This document shows, piece after piece, positions 17,442 to 28,650 of a DNA stretch of 47,769 bases; the stretch's first letter is position 1, and every line of letters begins with the position of its first letter. A program made the translations under genes and the position numbers. This DNA is from Roseateles sp. (lineage in GTDB: Bacteria > Pseudomonadota > Gammaproteobacteria > Burkholderiales > Burkholderiaceae). The notes below the pieces were generated by a model that saw nothing but the letters and a program-made list of their open reading frames with translations, did no database searches and was not told the origin of the DNA. The stretch spans positions 1 to 47,769 of the forward strand of contig JAFAMW010000033.1 in the NCBI GenBank assembly GCA_019232985.1, read 5' to 3'.

Positions 17442-18671
17442 TTAAAAATTACCCAGGAACCAGTCTTTCGCGCGCCCGAGCATGGTCTTCATGGAACCCG
17501 CCTGCTGGGCCGCCTTCAAACCCCGGGCGCGCGACATCCGGGCCTCCTCGAGCAGGCCCATGACGGTCGCCGAGCGCGGGTTTGCCACCATGTCGTAGAG
17601 CGCCCCCGAATAGGTCGGGGTGCCGCGCCGGACCGGTTTCAGGAAAATATCCTCGGCGAGTTCGACCATGCCCGGCATCACCGCCGAGCCGCCGGTCAGC
17701 ACAATCCCCGAGGACAGCAGTTCCTCGTAGCCGCTCTCGCGAATCACCTGGTGCACCAGCGCGAATATCTCCTCGACGCGCGGTTCGATCACGCCGGCGA
17801 GCGCCTGCTTGGACAGCAGGCGCGGCGTGCGGTCGCCCAGGCCCGGCACCTCGACCTGGTCGGCCGGGTCGGCGAGCAGCTGCTTCGCGACGCCATGCTC
17901 GACCTTGATTTCCTCGGCGTCCTTGGTCGGGGTGCGCAAGGCCATCGCGATATCGCTGGTGATGAGGTCGCCAGCGATAGGGATGACGGCCGTATGGCGG
18001 ATCGAGCCGCCCGTGAAGATCGCCACGTCGGTCGTGCCGGCGCCGATGTCGACCAGGGCGACGCCGAGGTCGCGCTCGTCGTCGGTCAGCGCGGCCTGGC
18101 TCGACGCGCTCGGGTTCAAGACCAGCTGGTCGACCTCGAGGCCGCAGCGGCGCACGCATTTGACGATGTTTTCCGCCGCACTTTGTGCGCCGGTCACGAT
18201 ATGAACCTTGACCTCGAGCCGGCCCCCGCTCATACCGATGGGTTCCTTGACCTCCTGGCCGTCGATCACGAATTCCTGGGGTTCGACGAGCAACAGGCGC
18301 TGGTCGTTCGGAATATTGATGGCCTTGGCCGTTTCGACGACCCGGGCGACGTCGATGGGCGTAACCTCCTTGTCACGCACGATCACCATGCCGGTCGAGT
18401 TTTGGCCGCGAATATGGCTGCCGGTAATCCCCGTATAAACCCTCGAAATCTTGCAGTCGGCCATCATTTCGGCCTCCTTGAGGGCCTGCTGGATCGACTG
18501 CACGGTCGCGTCGATATTGACGACGACGCCGCGCTTGAGGCCCTGGGTCGGGGCCACGCCCAGGCCGGCGATGCGCAATTCGCCGTTGCCCTGGACCTCG
18601 GCGACGACGGCCATGATCTTGGCCGTGCCAATATCGAGTCCGACGACCAAATCCTTGTATTCCTTGGCCAT
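17442..18671 (-). CDS. ftsA: Cell division protein FtsA
   Basis: A 409-residue actin-like protein that anchors FtsZ to the membrane and recruits later divisome proteins. The phosphate-1 motif VVGLDIGTAKIMAVV, the 1C-domain part (VNIDATVQSIQQAL), the phosphate-2 motif VALVDIGAGTTDVAIF and the adenosine motif SSGIVLTGGSAVMPGM are all visible. The C-terminus ends in an amphipathic basic/hydrophobic helix (MLGRAKDWFLGNF), the membrane-targeting sequence. It starts 8 bp after the ftsQ stop and is followed by ftsZ. Confidence 0.98.
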   Translation of the reverse strand: MAKEYKDLVVGLDIGTAKIMAVVAEVQGNGELRIAGLGVAPTQGLKRGVVVNIDATVQSIQQALKEAEMMADCKISRVYTGITGSHIRGQNSTGMVIVRDKEVTPIDVARVVETAKAINIPNDQRLLLVEPQEFVIDGQEVKEPIGMSGGRLEVKVHIVTGAQSAAENIVKCVRRCGLEVDQLVLNPSASSQAALTDDERDLGVALVDIGAGTTDVAIFTGGSIRHTAVIPIAGDLITSDIAMALRTPTKDAEEIKVEHGVAKQLLADPADQVEVPGLGDRTPRLLSKQALAGVIEPRVEEIFALVHQVIRESGYEELLSSGIVLTGGSAVMPGMVELAEDIFLKPVRRGTPTYSGALYDMVANPRSATVMGLLEEARMSRARGLKAAQQAGSMKTMLGRAKDWFLGNF

Positions 18672-18679
18672 GCTATTCC

Positions 18680-19507
18680 TCAGCGATTCTTGTTTCCGGG
18701 TTTATCCTGATTCGTCCTGACCCCGCGCAGCTGCAGCGCATAACCGTCGGGGTAGCGCAGGTCGGCGAAGACCAGCGGCGCGCCGTCGTAGCGCGACGTC
18801 ACCTGGGTCAGCGTGCGCGCGAAGCGCTCGAAGCGCGCGAGCACCTCGGCCGCGCTGCCGCGGCCGAGCTCGACGACCGCGCCCTTCTCGAAGGTCGCGC
18901 GCCACGAGCCGCGGCCCGACAGGTCGAGGCGTTCGACGCCGTCGTCGAGCCGCTGCACGCGCGGCTGCAGCTCGCGCCACATGCCGAGCATCTCGGCCGC
19001 GTGGCCGGCCGGACCGGCGAGCGTCGGCAGGTCCTGGTCCTCGACGTCGCCGAGGTTGGCCTCGAACAGCTCGCCATGGTCGTTGACGAGCTGCTCGTCG
19101 ACGCTCGCGTCGCTGTCGGCGTCGGCGCCGTCGGCCTTGGTCTCCCAGTAGGCGACCGCGCGGTGCTCCTCGAGCGTCACGCGCAGCAGGCCCGGCCAGA
19201 CGCGGTGCAGCTCGGCGTGGCGCACCCAGGGCACGGCCTCGAACGCGGCGCGACCCTCGCGCAGGTTCAGCGTCAGGAAGTTGCCGGCCAGGCGCGGCAG
19301 CGCGTTCGCGCGCAGCGTCGCCGCGCTCAGGTGCGCGACATCGCCCTCGACGACGATCGCGCGCAGCGCGAAGACCGGCTGGCGCACGACCCAGCGCAGG
19401 CCCCAGGCGAGCAGCATCCCGAGCAGGCCGAGCAGCAGCAACGCCGACACCGCGTTCATGACGCGGATGTCGAGCGGCGGCGCGACGGTGCTCGGGTTGC
19501 GGGCCAT
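18680..19507 (-). CDS. ftsQ: Cell division protein FtsQ
   Basis: A 275-residue single-pass divisome protein. A short cytoplasmic N-terminus and one membrane helix (VSALLLLGLLGMLLAWGL) are followed by the periplasmic POTRA domain (FALRAIVVEGDVAHLSA, FEAVPWVRHAELHRVWP, LLRVTLEEHRAVAYWE) and the FtsQ beta domain, ending with RYPDGYALQLRGV. FtsQ links early and late divisome parts through FtsB and FtsL. It lies 13 bp after ddlB and 8 bp before ftsA. The segment with many Asp residues (ADGADADSDASVDE) is a local low-complexity insertion in the beta domain. Confidence 0.96.
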   Translation of the reverse strand: MARNPSTVAPPLDIRVMNAVSALLLLGLLGMLLAWGLRWVVRQPVFALRAIVVEGDVAHLSAATLRANALPRLAGNFLTLNLREGRAAFEAVPWVRHAELHRVWPGLLRVTLEEHRAVAYWETKADGADADSDASVDEQLVNDHGELFEANLGDVEDQDLPTLAGPAGHAAEMLGMWRELQPRVQRLDDGVERLDLSGRGSWRATFEKGAVVELGRGSAAEVLARFERFARTLTQVTSRYDGAPLVFADLRYPDGYALQLRGVRTNQDKPGNKNR

Positions 19508-19520
19508 GGTCGTGCTTCGG

Positions 19521-20503
19521 TCAGCCCTGGCTGCCGTCGAGGCGCGCCTGGCTCAAGAGCCACAGGCACAGTTGCTGGTAGGACAGGCCCGCGGCCTGCG
19601 CCGACATCGGCACGAGCGAATGCGAGGTCATGCCCGGCGAGGTGTTCATCTCGAGCAGGAAGGGCTTGCCGTCGCTCTTGCGCAGCATCAGGTCGGCGCG
19701 GCCCCAGCCGCGGCAGCCGAGCACGCGGTAGGCCTTGAGCACGAGCGCCTGGATCTCGGCCTGGACGGCGGGCGCGAGCTTGCCGACTAGGTACTCGGTC
19801 GTGTCGGTGAAGTACTTGTTCTGGTAGTCGTAGGCGCCCTTGGCGCGGATCTCGATGACCGGCAGCGCGACGGCGCCCGCGCCGTCGCCGAGCACCGGGC
19901 AGGTCAGCTCGGCGCCGTCGACGAACTCCTCGCACAGCACCTCGGCGTCGTACTGCGCGGCGAGCTCGACGGCGGCCTGCATCTGCGAATAGCCGTCGAC
20001 CTTGCTCGCGCCCATGCTCGAGCCCTCGTGCGGCGGCTTCACGAACAGCGGCAAGCCGAGCTCGTCGGGCACGGTGCGGATGCGCTCGCGCGTCTGCGCG
20101 CTGCGCGCGAGGCTGACCCAGCGCGGCGTCGGCAGGCCCTCGGCGACCCAGATGCGCTTGGTCATGATCTTGTCCATCGCGATGCTCGAGGCCATCACGC
20201 CCGAGCCCGTGTACGGGAGGCCCATCAGCTCGAGCGCACCCTGGACGGTGCCGTCCTCGCCGTGGCGGCCGTGCAGCGCGATGAAGCAGCGCGCGAAGCC
20301 CTGCTCTTTGAGCTCGTGCAGGCCGCGTGCGGCCGGGTCGAACGCGTGGACGTCAACGCCGGCGGCCGTCAGCGCGGCGAGCACGCCGGGGCCCGACATG
20401 GTCAGCGAGACCTCGCGTTCGGCCGAGCTGCCGCCCATCAGCACGGCGACCTTGCCGAAGGCCTTGGGGTCGATATTCAGATCGATGTTCAGCGTGTTGG
20501 TAC

Positions 20504-20507
<4 letters not shown>
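19521..20507 (-). CDS. ddlB: D-alanine--D-alanine ligase
   Basis: A 328-residue ATP-grasp ligase that makes D-Ala-D-Ala for the peptidoglycan stem peptide. Visible motifs include [16 protein letters not shown] (substrate loop), [16 protein letters not shown], the flexible ATP lid [16 protein letters not shown], and the metal-binding end [11 protein letters not shown] ... [17 protein letters not shown] chose ATG 20507 because its ATGA overlaps the murC stop and the protein then has normal family length; an N-terminal extension of about 15 residues ([14 protein letters not shown]) precedes the fold. It is coupled to murC and followed by ftsQ. Confidence 0.97.
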
Positions 20508-21873
<1,366 letters not shown>

Positions 21874-21877
<4 letters not shown>

Positions 21878-21960
21878 GCCTCGGCCCCTCGCACGCAACG
21901 GCCTGCTTCGGCGGCTTCACAGGTCGCGACGAAATGGATCTTTTTGACGGCGTGCTTCAT
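21874..21960 (-). CDS. 28-codon mini-ORF between murG and murC
   Basis: The ATG at 21960 overlaps the murG stop (ATGA) and the TGA at 21874 overlaps the murC start (ATGA). The product would be 28 residues: [11 protein letters not shown], a near-copy of the MurC N-terminus, followed by unrelated residues rich in Glu, Ala and Cys. It is probably not a functional protein. Its likely effect is to let ribosomes move from murG to murC through a spacer that would otherwise break the coupling. A decayed duplicate of the original murC start is the simplest origin. Confidence 0.5.
21927..21960 (-). repeat. Decayed second copy of the murC start
   Basis: It matches the first 34 bp of murC (21844-21877) at 29 of 34 positions. 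Since this copy overlaps the murG stop as ATGA, it probably marks the position of the ancestral murC start. Confidence 0.8.
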
Positions 21961-23051
21961 GTGCGCACCTCGAGCGAGGCTTCGATCGCGTCGGCGACGC
22001 GGGCTGCGGCGCGGGGCCGCGCGAGCGCCTGGGCCTTCTCGGCCATCTCCAGCAACTGTTGACGTGTAAACACTTTGAGCGCCGAAAAAAGCTTCTCGGC
22101 GCTCAGCTCGCCCTGCGGCAGATGCAGCGCCGCGCCATGCTGGGCCATGAACTGCGCGTTGTCGCGCTGGTGCGAGGTCGTCCTGACGACGAGCGGCACG
22201 AGCACGGCGGGCACGCCGGCCGCGCACAGCTCCGAGACCGTGATCGCGCCCGCCCGGCACACGACGAGGTCGGCCGCCGCGAGCTGTGCGGCCATGTCAT
22301 CGATGAAGGCCAGGACCTCGACGCCTTCGCCGAGCGTCAGGCCCGCGTCGCGATACGCCTGCTGGACCATCGGCAGATGCGCCTGGCCGCATTGGTGGAC
22401 GACGCTGGGCCGCGCGTCGGCCGGCCACAGCGCGAGCGCCGCGGGCAGCGCGTCGTTGAGCGCCTTCGCGCCGAGCGAGCCGCCGAGCACGAGCAGGCGC
22501 AACGGGCCGCTGCGTTCGGCGTAGCGTGCCGCCGGCGCCGGCAGCGACTCGATCTCGCCGCGCACCGGGTTGCCCGTCACGACGGCCTTGGCGAGCGTTG
22601 CCGCGTCGCGGCCGTCGAAGCCGAAGCAGATCCGCCGCGCGAAGCGCGCGAGCCACTTGTTCGACATCAGCCAGCTCGCGTCGGCGTTCACGAGCACGAG
22701 CGGGCGGCGCATCAGCCAGGCCATCAGCCCGCCCGGCGCGCATACATAGCCGCCCATGCCGAGCACCGCGTCGGCGTGGCGCGTGACGAACACGCTGCGC
22801 GACTGCACGAACGCGCGCGCGAAGCCCGCGAGGCCCTTGAAGGCCTTTGCCAGGCCCTTGCCGCGCAGGCCGCCGAACGCGAGCCGGTCGAGCGGCAGCT
22901 GGGCCGCGGGCACGAGGCGGTTCTCCATGCCGGTCTCGGTGCCGATCCACGACACGCTCCAGCCGCGCCGCTCCATCTCGCGCGCGACCGCGATGCCGGG
23001 GATGATGTGGCCGCCGGTGCCGGCCGCCATGATCACGAGGTGGCGCGTCAT
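21957..23051 (-). CDS. murG: MurG glycosyltransferase (lipid II synthesis)
   Basis: A 364-residue GT-B glycosyltransferase that adds GlcNAc to lipid I at the inner face of the membrane. Visible are the N-terminal glycine loop MAAGTGGHIIPGIAVA, the second loop LLVLGGSLGAKALND, and the UDP-GlcNAc site region (VLAFIDDMAAQLAAADLVVC, RAGAITVSELCAAGVPAVLV). I chose ATG 23051, which gives [11 protein letters not shown] as in relatives; the 14-residue extension in the same frame is spacer sequence. Mini-ORFs precede it (after ftsW) and follow it (before murC), and both overlap it by stop/start. Confidence 0.97.
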   Translation of the reverse strand: MTRHLVIMAAGTGGHIIPGIAVAREMERRGWSVSWIGTETGMENRLVPAAQLPLDRLAFGGLRGKGLAKAFKGLAGFARAFVQSRSVFVTRHADAVLGMGGYVCAPGGLMAWLMRRPLVLVNADASWLMSNKWLARFARRICFGFDGRDAATLAKAVVTGNPVRGEIESLPAPAARYAERSGPLRLLVLGGSLGAKALNDALPAALALWPADARPSVVHQCGQAHLPMVQQAYRDAGLTLGEGVEVLAFIDDMAAQLAAADLVVCRAGAITVSELCAAGVPAVLVPLVVRTTSHQRDNAQFMAQHGAALHLPQGELSAEKLFSALKVFTRQQLLEMAEKAQALARPRAAARVADAIEASLEVRT

Positions 23052-23197
23052 GCGCGGCCTCCTCTCATGAGCTGGCGGTTCTGGCCGTCGCACGGCCGCG
23101 GCACGGCCTTCACGTCGCTACGCGACATGAGCGCCGTCCCGAACCGGCCACCCGCGCGCAAGCGCACGGGCAACGCGCGCGTACGCACGCTGCTCAT
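23048..23197 (-). CDS. 49-codon mini-ORF between ftsW and murG
   Basis: The ATG at 23197 overlaps the ftsW stop and the TGA at 23048 overlaps the murG start, both as ATGA. The product would be 49 residues, rich in Arg, with no signal peptide or helix pattern. Its last ten residues, [10 protein letters not shown], repeat the last ten of FtsW exactly. Two short hairpins lie inside (23083-23097 and 23114-23126). This looks like an inserted palindromic repeat flanked by a duplicated ftsW end, kept open so that ftsW and murG stay coupled. A functional peptide is unlikely but not excluded. Confidence 0.5.
   Translation of the reverse strand: MSSVRTRALPVRLRAGGRFGTALMSRSDVKAVPRPCDGQNRQLMRGGRA
23049..23090 (-). 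repeat. Duplicated ftsW 3' end, copy next to murG
   Basis: It is 35/42 identical to 23195-23236 in direct orientation. It encodes [10 protein letters not shown] at the end of the mini-ORF and includes the murG start codon. Confidence 0.85.
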
Positions 23198-24435
23198 GCG
23201 CGGCCTCCGCGCATGAGTTGCCGGTTCTCGATGTCGATGCGCAGGACGACCGCAAGCGCCACGCAGTTCATCAGGATCGCCGAGCCGCCGAAGCTCATCA
23301 GCGGCAGGGTCAGGCCCTTGGTCGGCAGCGCGCCGAGGTTCACGCCCATATTGATGAAGGCCTGGCCGCCCATCCAGATGCCGATGCCCTGCGCGTACAG
23401 GCCCGCGAACACGCGGTCGAGCGCGACGGCCTGGCGGCCGATATGGAAGAGCCGGCGCGACAGCCAGAAGAACGCGACGATCACGAGCGCGACGCCCGCG
23501 AAGCCGAGCTCCTCGCCGATCACGGCGAGCAGGAAGTCGGTATGCGCCTCGGGCAGGTAATGGAGCTTCTCGACCGAGCTGCCGAGGCCCTGGCCGAGCC
23601 ACTCGCCGCGGCCGAACGCGATCAGCGAATGGGTGAGCTGGTAGGCCTTGCCCTGCGCGTACTTCTCGTCCCAGGGGTTCAGGTAGGCGAAGATGCGCTC
23701 GCGCCGGAAGTCGCTGAAGGTGATCATCAGCACGAAGGCGCCGAGCAGCACGCCGACGACGAGCAGGAACATGCGGCCGTTCACGCCGCCGAGGAACAGG
23801 ATGCCCATCGCGACCGCCGCGATGACCATGAACGCGCCCATGTCGGGTTCGGCGAGCAGCAGCGTGCCGACGACGCCGAGCGCGACGACCATCGGCCAGA
23901 CCGCCTGGACGAAGTTCTCCTTGACCTCCATCTTGCGGACCATGTAGCTGGCCGCGTACATCGCGATCGCCATCTTCGCGAGCTCGGACGGCTGGAAGTT
24001 CATCACGCCGAGCGGGATCCAGCGCCGCGCGCCGAGCACGACGCGGCCGACATGGGGCACGAGCACGACGACGAGCAGCACGAGCGCGGCGACGAACAGC
24101 CAGGCCGCCCAGCGCTCCCAGGTCGCGACCGGGATCTGCACCGTGACCAGCGCGGCGACGAGGCCGACGACGAGGCTCATCACGTGGCGCGTGAGGAAGT
24201 AGCTCGACGAATAGGCCGCGTAGCGCGCGTTGTCGGTCATCGCGATCGACGCCGAATAGACCATCAGCAGGCCGAAGGCCATCAGCGCGACGATCACCCA
24301 CACGAGCATCACGTCGAATTCCTGCAGGCGCACGGGCTGGCCGGCCGAGGCCGAGACCCAGTCGCGCACGGGCACCTCGCCCTCGCGGTCGGTGCGCTGG
24401 AACAGGCCGCGCAGACGCTCGACGACAACGCTCAT
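23194..24435 (-). CDS. ftsW: Septal peptidoglycan glycosyltransferase FtsW
   Basis: A 413-residue SEDS-family polymerase that works with FtsI to make septal peptidoglycan. About ten membrane helices are visible, starting with [20 protein letters not shown]. Family motifs include [20 protein letters not shown] (the SEDS signature), the catalytic-Asp region [14 protein letters not shown], and [18 protein letters not shown] near the end. The N-terminal cytoplasmic part (about 38 residues) is longer than in E. coli. The start overlaps the murD stop (ATGA), and the stop overlaps the mini-ORF before murG. Confidence 0.97.
   Translation of the reverse strand: MSVVVERLRGLFQRTDREGEVPVRDWVSASAGQPVRLQEFDVMLVWVIVALMAFGLLMVYSASIAMTDNARYAAYSSSYFLTRHVMSLVVGLVAALVTVQIPVATWERWAAWLFVAALVLLVVVLVPHVGRVVLGARRWIPLGVMNFQPSELAKMAIAMYAASYMVRKMEVKENFVQAVWPMVVALGVVGTLLLAEPDMGAFMVIAAVAMGILFLGGVNGRMFLLVVGVLLGAFVLMITFSDFRRERIFAYLNPWDEKYAQGKAYQLTHSLIAFGRGEWLGQGLGSSVEKLHYLPEAHTDFLLAVIGEELGFAGVALVIVAFFWLSRRLFHIGRQAVALDRVFAGLYAQGIGIWMGGQAFINMGVNLGALPTKGLTLPLMSFGGSAILMNCVALAVVLRIDIENRQLMRGGRA
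23195..23236 (-). repeat. ftsW 3' end, original copy of a 42-bp duplication
   Basis: It is 35/42 identical to 23049-23090, 146 bp away. It encodes the FtsW C-terminus and the overlapping ATG of the mini-ORF. Confidence 0.85.
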
Positions 24436-25967
24436 GCGAGCCCCCGATCGTTCGCGAGCTCCTGCGCCGTCGCGACGAAGACCTCGGCGCGGTGCGCGTA
24501 GTTGCGGAACATGTCGAGGCTCGCGCAGGCCGGCGACAGCAGCACGCTGTCGCCCGGGCGCGCCTGGGCGCAGGCCCAGCGCGTCGCGTCCTCGAGCGTC
24601 GCGTGGCGTTCCATCGGGATCTCGAGGCCCGCGAGCGCCGCCTCGACCTGCGGCGCGTCGCGGCCGATCAGCGCGACCGCGCGGCCATGGGCCGCGACGC
24701 CCTCGCGCAGCGGCGCGAAGTCCTGGCCCTTGCCGTCGCCGCCGAGGATCAGCACGAGCCGCGCGGGCGCGCGGTCGGCACCGAGGCCCTTGATCGCGGC
24801 GACCGTCGCGCCGACGTTCGTGCCCTTGGAGTCGTCGTAGAAGTCCACGCCCTCGAGCGTCAGCACATGCTCGACGCGGTGCGGCTCGCCGCGGTACTCG
24901 CGCAGGCCGTGCAGGAGCAGCGCGAGCGGCAGGCCCGCGGCCGTGCACAGCGCGAGCGCGGCGAGCGCGTTCGCGGCGTTGTGGCGACCGCGCACGCGCA
25001 GCGCGTCGGCCGGCATCAGGCGCTGGATCAGGATCTCCTCGGCCTCGCCCGGGCGGCGGCGGATCGTCTCGTCGGCCTCGCGCGCCCGCACGAGCCAGGC
25101 CATGCCGGCCTCGTCGACGAGGCCGAAGTCGCCGGGCGCGGCGGGTGCGCCGAGGCCGAAACGCACGACGCGACGGCCCTCGAGCTTGGCCGCGCGGCCG
25201 CGGCCCTGCGGCACGAGCACGGGTGCGGGCACCATCGCCTCGACGAGCGCGTCGTCGCGGTTCACGACCATGAGCCCCGCGCGGCCGAACACGCGCGCCT
25301 TGGCCGCGCCGTAGGCCGCCATGTCGCCGTGCCAGTCGAGGTGGTCCTGCGTGAGGTTGAGCACGGCCGCGGCCGTCGGCTCGAAGTTGTCGACGCCGTC
25401 GAGCTGGAAGCTCGACAGCTCGAGCACCCAGACCTCGGGCAGCGGCTCGGCGTGGCCGTCGGCGTCGCGCGCGTCGAGCGCACGCGTGAGCGTGTCCAGC
25501 AGCGTCGGGCCGATATTGCCGGCCATCGCGACGCGGCGGCCCGCGCGCTCGGCGAGCTGGGCCGTCATGCTCGTCGTCGTCGTCTTGCCGTTCGTGCCGG
25601 TGATCGCGAGCACCGCGGGGGCATAGGCCTGCGACTCGCGCAGCGCCGCGAGCGCGTCGGCGAACAGGCTCAGCTCGCCGCGCACCGGCAGGCCGCTCGC
25701 GTAGACGGCGGCGAGGCGCGCGTCGTGCGGCGCGAGGCCCGGACTCTTGAGCACGAGCTGCACGCCCGCGATCGCCTCGGCCGTCAGCGGCGCACTCGTG
25801 AACTCGGCGCGCGGGCAATGCTCGCGCAGGCTTGCCAGCTGCGGCGGCGCCTCGCGCGAGTCCCAGACCCGCACCTGCGCGCCGGCGCGCACGGCCCAGC
25901 AGGCCATCGCGAGGCCCGAGTCGCCGAGGCCCAGCACGAGGATCGATCGATCGCGCAGCGTGTTCAT
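24432..25967 (-). CDS. murD: UDP-N-acetylmuramoylalanine--D-glutamate ligase
   Basis: A 511-residue Mur ligase that adds D-Glu to UDP-MurNAc-L-Ala. The N-terminal Rossmann-like start [16 protein letters not shown], the ATP loop [48 protein letters not shown] with the metal/phosphate His, and the C-terminal [17 protein letters not shown] and [11 protein letters not shown] are all present. At 511 residues it is longer than the roughly 440 of E. coli MurD, through insertions such as [16 protein letters not shown] and a stretch near 240-280 (long MurD forms are usual in Burkholderiales). It starts 7 bp after mraY and overlaps ftsW. Confidence 0.97.
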   Translation of the reverse strand: MNTLRDRSILVLGLGDSGLAMACWAVRAGAQVRVWDSREAPPQLASLREHCPRAEFTSAPLTAEAIAGVQLVLKSPGLAPHDARLAAVYASGLPVRGELSLFADALAALRESQAYAPAVLAITGTNGKTTTTSMTAQLAERAGRRVAMAGNIGPTLLDTLTRALDARDADGHAEPLPEVWVLELSSFQLDGVDNFEPTAAAVLNLTQDHLDWHGDMAAYGAAKARVFGRAGLMVVNRDDALVEAMVPAPVLVPQGRGRAAKLEGRRVVRFGLGAPAAPGDFGLVDEAGMAWLVRAREADETIRRRPGEAEEILIQRLMPADALRVRGRHNAANALAALALCTAAGLPLALLLHGLREYRGEPHRVEHVLTLEGVDFYDDSKGTNVGATVAAIKGLGADRAPARLVLILGGDGKGQDFAPLREGVAAHGRAVALIGRDAPQVEAALAGLEIPMERHATLEDATRWACAQARPGDSVLLSPACASLDMFRNYAHRAEVFVATAQELANDRGLA

Positions 25968-25974
25968 CGTCGCA

Positions 25975-27153
25975 TCACCGCAGCTTGAGGCTGGAGAGGC
26001 CCACCAGGCACAGCAGCATGGTGATGATCCAGAAGCGCACGACGACCTGCGTCTCCTTCCAGCCCGACTTCTCGAAGTGGTGGTGCAGCGGCGCCATCTT
26101 GAAGATGCGCCGGCCCTCGCCGTAGCGCTTCTTCGTGAACTTGAACCAGCCGACCTGGATCATCACGGAGAAGACCTCGGCGACGAAGATGCCGCCCATG
26201 ATGCCGAGCACGATCTCCTGGCGCGTGATCACGGCGAGCGTGCCGAGCGCGCCGCCGAGCGACAGCGCGCCGACGTCGCCCATGAAGACCTGGGCCGGGT
26301 GCGTGTTGAACCACAGGAACGCGAGCCCCGCGCCGGCCATCGCGCCGCAGAAGATCACGAGCTCGCCCGCCCCCGGGATATAGGGCAGCAGCAGGTAGCG
26401 CGCGTAGACCGACGAGCCGGTCACGTAGGCGAAGATGCCGAGCGCCGAGCCGACCAGCACGACCGGCATGATCGCGAGGCCGTCGAGCCCGTCGGTGAAG
26501 TTCACCGCGTTGCTCGTGCCGACGATCACGAAGTAGGACATGCCGATGAAGCCGAACACGCCGAGCGGGTAGCTGACGGTCTTGAAGAAGGGCAGCAGCA
26601 GGTCCGCCTTGGGCGGCAGCTCGGTCGAGAAGCCCGTCGTGACCCAGCGCAGGAACAGCTGGACGACGCCGAGGAAGTTGGTCTCGGACACGCTGAACGC
26701 GAGGTAGAGCGCGGCGATCAGGCCGATCAGCGACTGCCAGAAGAACTTCTCGCGGCTGCGCATGCCCTCGGGGTTCTTGTCGACGACCTTGCGCCAGTCG
26801 TCGACCCAGCCGACCGCGCCGAAGCCCATGGTCACGAGCATCACGACCCAGACGAAGCGGTTGCTCCAGTCGAACCACAGCAGCGTCGAGACGCCGATGC
26901 CGATCAGGATCAGCACGCCGCCCATCGTCGGCGTGCCGCTCTTGGCCAGATGCTGCTGGACGCCGTAGGCGCGGATCGGCTGGCCGATCTTCATCTCGGT
27001 CAGGCGGCGGATCACCCAGGGCCCGAACGCGAGGCCGATCAGCAGCGAGGTCAGCGCCGCCATCACCGCGCGAAACGTGATGTAGTTGAAAACGCGCAAA
27101 AAGCCCAGATGCGGGTCCAGGCCCTGCAGCCACTGCGCCAGGCTAAGCAGCAT
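25975..27153 (-). CDS. mraY: Phospho-MurNAc-pentapeptide translocase MraY
   Basis: A 392-residue membrane enzyme that transfers phospho-MurNAc-pentapeptide to undecaprenyl phosphate, giving lipid I. About ten helices are visible. Diagnostic motifs are the acidic [30 protein letters not shown] with catalytic Asp residues, and the histidine motif [15 protein letters not shown]. The size is slightly above E. coli MraY (360), as usual for betaproteobacteria, with an extra periplasmic loop ([17 protein letters not shown]). The start overlaps the end of murF by 11 bp. Confidence 0.98.
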   Translation of the reverse strand: MLLSLAQWLQGLDPHLGFLRVFNYITFRAVMAALTSLLIGLAFGPWVIRRLTEMKIGQPIRAYGVQQHLAKSGTPTMGGVLILIGIGVSTLLWFDWSNRFVWVVMLVTMGFGAVGWVDDWRKVVDKNPEGMRSREKFFWQSLIGLIAALYLAFSVSETNFLGVVQLFLRWVTTGFSTELPPKADLLLPFFKTVSYPLGVFGFIGMSYFVIVGTSNAVNFTDGLDGLAIMPVVLVGSALGIFAYVTGSSVYARYLLLPYIPGAGELVIFCGAMAGAGLAFLWFNTHPAQVFMGDVGALSLGGALGTLAVITRQEIVLGIMGGIFVAEVFSVMIQVGWFKFTKKRYGEGRRIFKMAPLHHHFEKSGWKETQVVVRFWIITMLLCLVGLSSLKLR

Positions 27154-28558
27154 CGCGTCCTCCCGCGGTCGCCGGCGCGAGCGCCGCGACGACTTGTTCC
27201 ATCTTCATGAATCTCGATCCCTTGACGAGCACGTTGGCCACGTCGGGTGCCGCGCCCAGTGCGGCGAGCAGATCGGCGACGGCGCCGTAGTGGCGCGCGT
27301 CGCTGCCGTACGCGCGCGCGGCCGCCGCGCTGAGCGGCCCCGCGCACCAGAAATGTCGAATCCCGCGCGCGGCCGCGTAGGCGCCGACCTCGGCGTGGAA
27401 GGCCTCGCCCTGCGTGCCGACCTCGCCCATGTCGCCGAGCACGAGCCAGGCGTCGCCGGGCAGGCCCGCGAGCATGTCGATCGCCGCGCGCACGCTGTCG
27501 GGGTTGGCGTTGTAGCTGTCGTCGATCAGCGTGATCTCGCGGCCGCCCCGCACGACCCGGCGCAGCGCCGAGCGGCCCTTGACCGGCTCGAAACGCTCGA
27601 GCCCCTGCTGGATCGCCGCGAGCGGCGCGCCCGCGGCGAGCGTGCAGGCCGCGGCGGCCAGCGCGTTGCGGACGTTGTGCTCGCCGGCCATGCGCAAGAG
27701 CACCGGCACCTCGCCGGCCGGCGTGCGGATCTGCAGCGCCCAATGGCCGCTGCTGACCCATTGCGCGTCGCCGCTGACGTCGGCCGCACCGCGCAGCGCG
27801 AAGGACAGCACCGCGCGCGCGCCGGCGAGCTGCTGCCAGATCGGCGCGCAGGGGTCCTCGGCCGGGAACACCGCCGTGCCCGACGCGCCGAGCGCCGCGA
27901 TCACGGCGCCGTTCTCGCGCGCGACGGCCTCGACGCCGCTCATGAATTCCTGGTGCTCGCGCTGCGCGTTGTTGACGAGCGCGACCGTCGGCGCGGCGAG
28001 CGCCGCGAGCGGCGCGATCTCGCCCGGGTGGTTCATGCCGAGCTCGACGACGGCCGCGCGGTGCCAGACCGCGTCGTCCTGGCGCAGGCGCAGCAGGGTC
28101 AGCGGCACGCCGATGTCGTTGTTGAAGTTGCCGGCCGTCGCGAGCCCATGCTCGCCGAGCCAGGCGCGCAGGATGCTCGCGATCATCTGCGTGACCGTGG
28201 TCTTGCCGTTCGAACCGGTCACCGCGATCAGCGGCAGGTGGTGGTGCTGGCGCCAGGCCGCGGCGAGCAGGCCCAGCGCGCGCTTGGCGTCGGCCACCTC
28301 GATGCCGGGCAGGCCCGCGGCCGCGAGGCCGCGCTCGGCAAGCGCGGCGGCCGCGCCCGCGGCCTGGGCCTGGGCGAGGAAGTCGTTCGCGTCGAAGCGC
28401 TCGCCGCGCAGCGCGACGAACAGGTCGCCGGGCTGCAGCGTGCGCGTGTCGCTGTGCACGCGCTCGAGCGGCGTGTCGGGCGCGCCGACCAGGCGCGCCT
28501 CGGGCAGCACCGCCTGCAGCAAATGGTGGGCCTGGCCCAGCGTAAACAACGGCGTCAT
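27143..28558 (-). CDS. murF: UDP-MurNAc-tripeptide--D-alanyl-D-alanine ligase
   Basis: A 471-residue Mur ligase that adds D-Ala-D-Ala to the UDP-MurNAc tripeptide, the last cytoplasmic step of precursor synthesis. Visible are [20 protein letters not shown] (N-terminal substrate domain), the ATP loop [35 protein letters not shown], and the C-terminal [20 protein letters not shown]. The start overlaps the stop of a 31-codon mini-ORF in the murE-murF gap, and the end overlaps mraY by 11 bp. Confidence 0.97.
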   Translation of the reverse strand: MTPLFTLGQAHHLLQAVLPEARLVGAPDTPLERVHSDTRTLQPGDLFVALRGERFDANDFLAQAQAAGAAAALAERGLAAAGLPGIEVADAKRALGLLAAAWRQHHHLPLIAVTGSNGKTTVTQMIASILRAWLGEHGLATAGNFNNDIGVPLTLLRLRQDDAVWHRAAVVELGMNHPGEIAPLAALAAPTVALVNNAQREHQEFMSGVEAVARENGAVIAALGASGTAVFPAEDPCAPIWQQLAGARAVLSFALRGAADVSGDAQWVSSGHWALQIRTPAGEVPVLLRMAGEHNVRNALAAAACTLAAGAPLAAIQQGLERFEPVKGRSALRRVVRGGREITLIDDSYNANPDSVRAAIDMLAGLPGDAWLVLGDMGEVGTQGEAFHAEVGAYAAARGIRHFWCAGPLSAAAARAYGSDARHYGAVADLLAALGAAPDVANVLVKGSRFMKMEQVVAALAPATAGGRDAA

Positions 28559-28650
28559 GTCTGCCCCTCGTCTGCGGAGTACCGCAGCCGATCCCCCGAG
28601 GGGATCGCCGCTTGCTTGGGGCGGCCCGGCGCTGCGCAGCGGATGCTCAC
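28555..28650 (-). CDS. 31-codon mini-ORF between murE and murF
   Basis: A GTG at 28650 overlaps the murE stop (GTGA) and a TGA at 28555 overlaps the murF start (ATGA). The product would be 31 residues, containing GRPKQAAIPSGDRLRYSADE. The DNA looks like a palindromic intergenic repeat of a type I recall from Comamonadaceae-like genomes, with the word CGCCCCAAGCAAGC and a CCCCTCGGGGG core. It is probably not a functional protein. Like the two spacers around murG, it is open through its whole length and touches both neighbours, which would keep murE and murF coupled. Confidence 0.45.
   Translation of the reverse strand: MSIRCAAPGRPKQAAIPSGDRLRYSADEGQT
28571..28605. repeat. Double-hairpin intergenic repeat between murE and murF
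   Basis: Two adjacent hairpins: CTGCGG/CCGCAG with a 4-nt loop (28571-28586), and a GATCCCC/GGGGATC stem with a 3-nt loop (28589-28605). The layout and wording suggest a dispersed palindromic repeat rather than a terminator, since murF and later genes must be transcribed through it and no T-tract follows. Confidence 0.6.

Noticed and set aside
15507..18710. Plus-strand open frame of 1067 codons across ftsZ and ftsA
   Set aside because: It lies opposite two certain division genes and gives a low-complexity His/Asp/Arg-rich product, so it is a codon-bias shadow.
28571..28605. Transcription terminator between murE and murF
   Set aside because: The hairpins lack a T-tract and lie inside an essential operon; a dispersed repeat explains them better.
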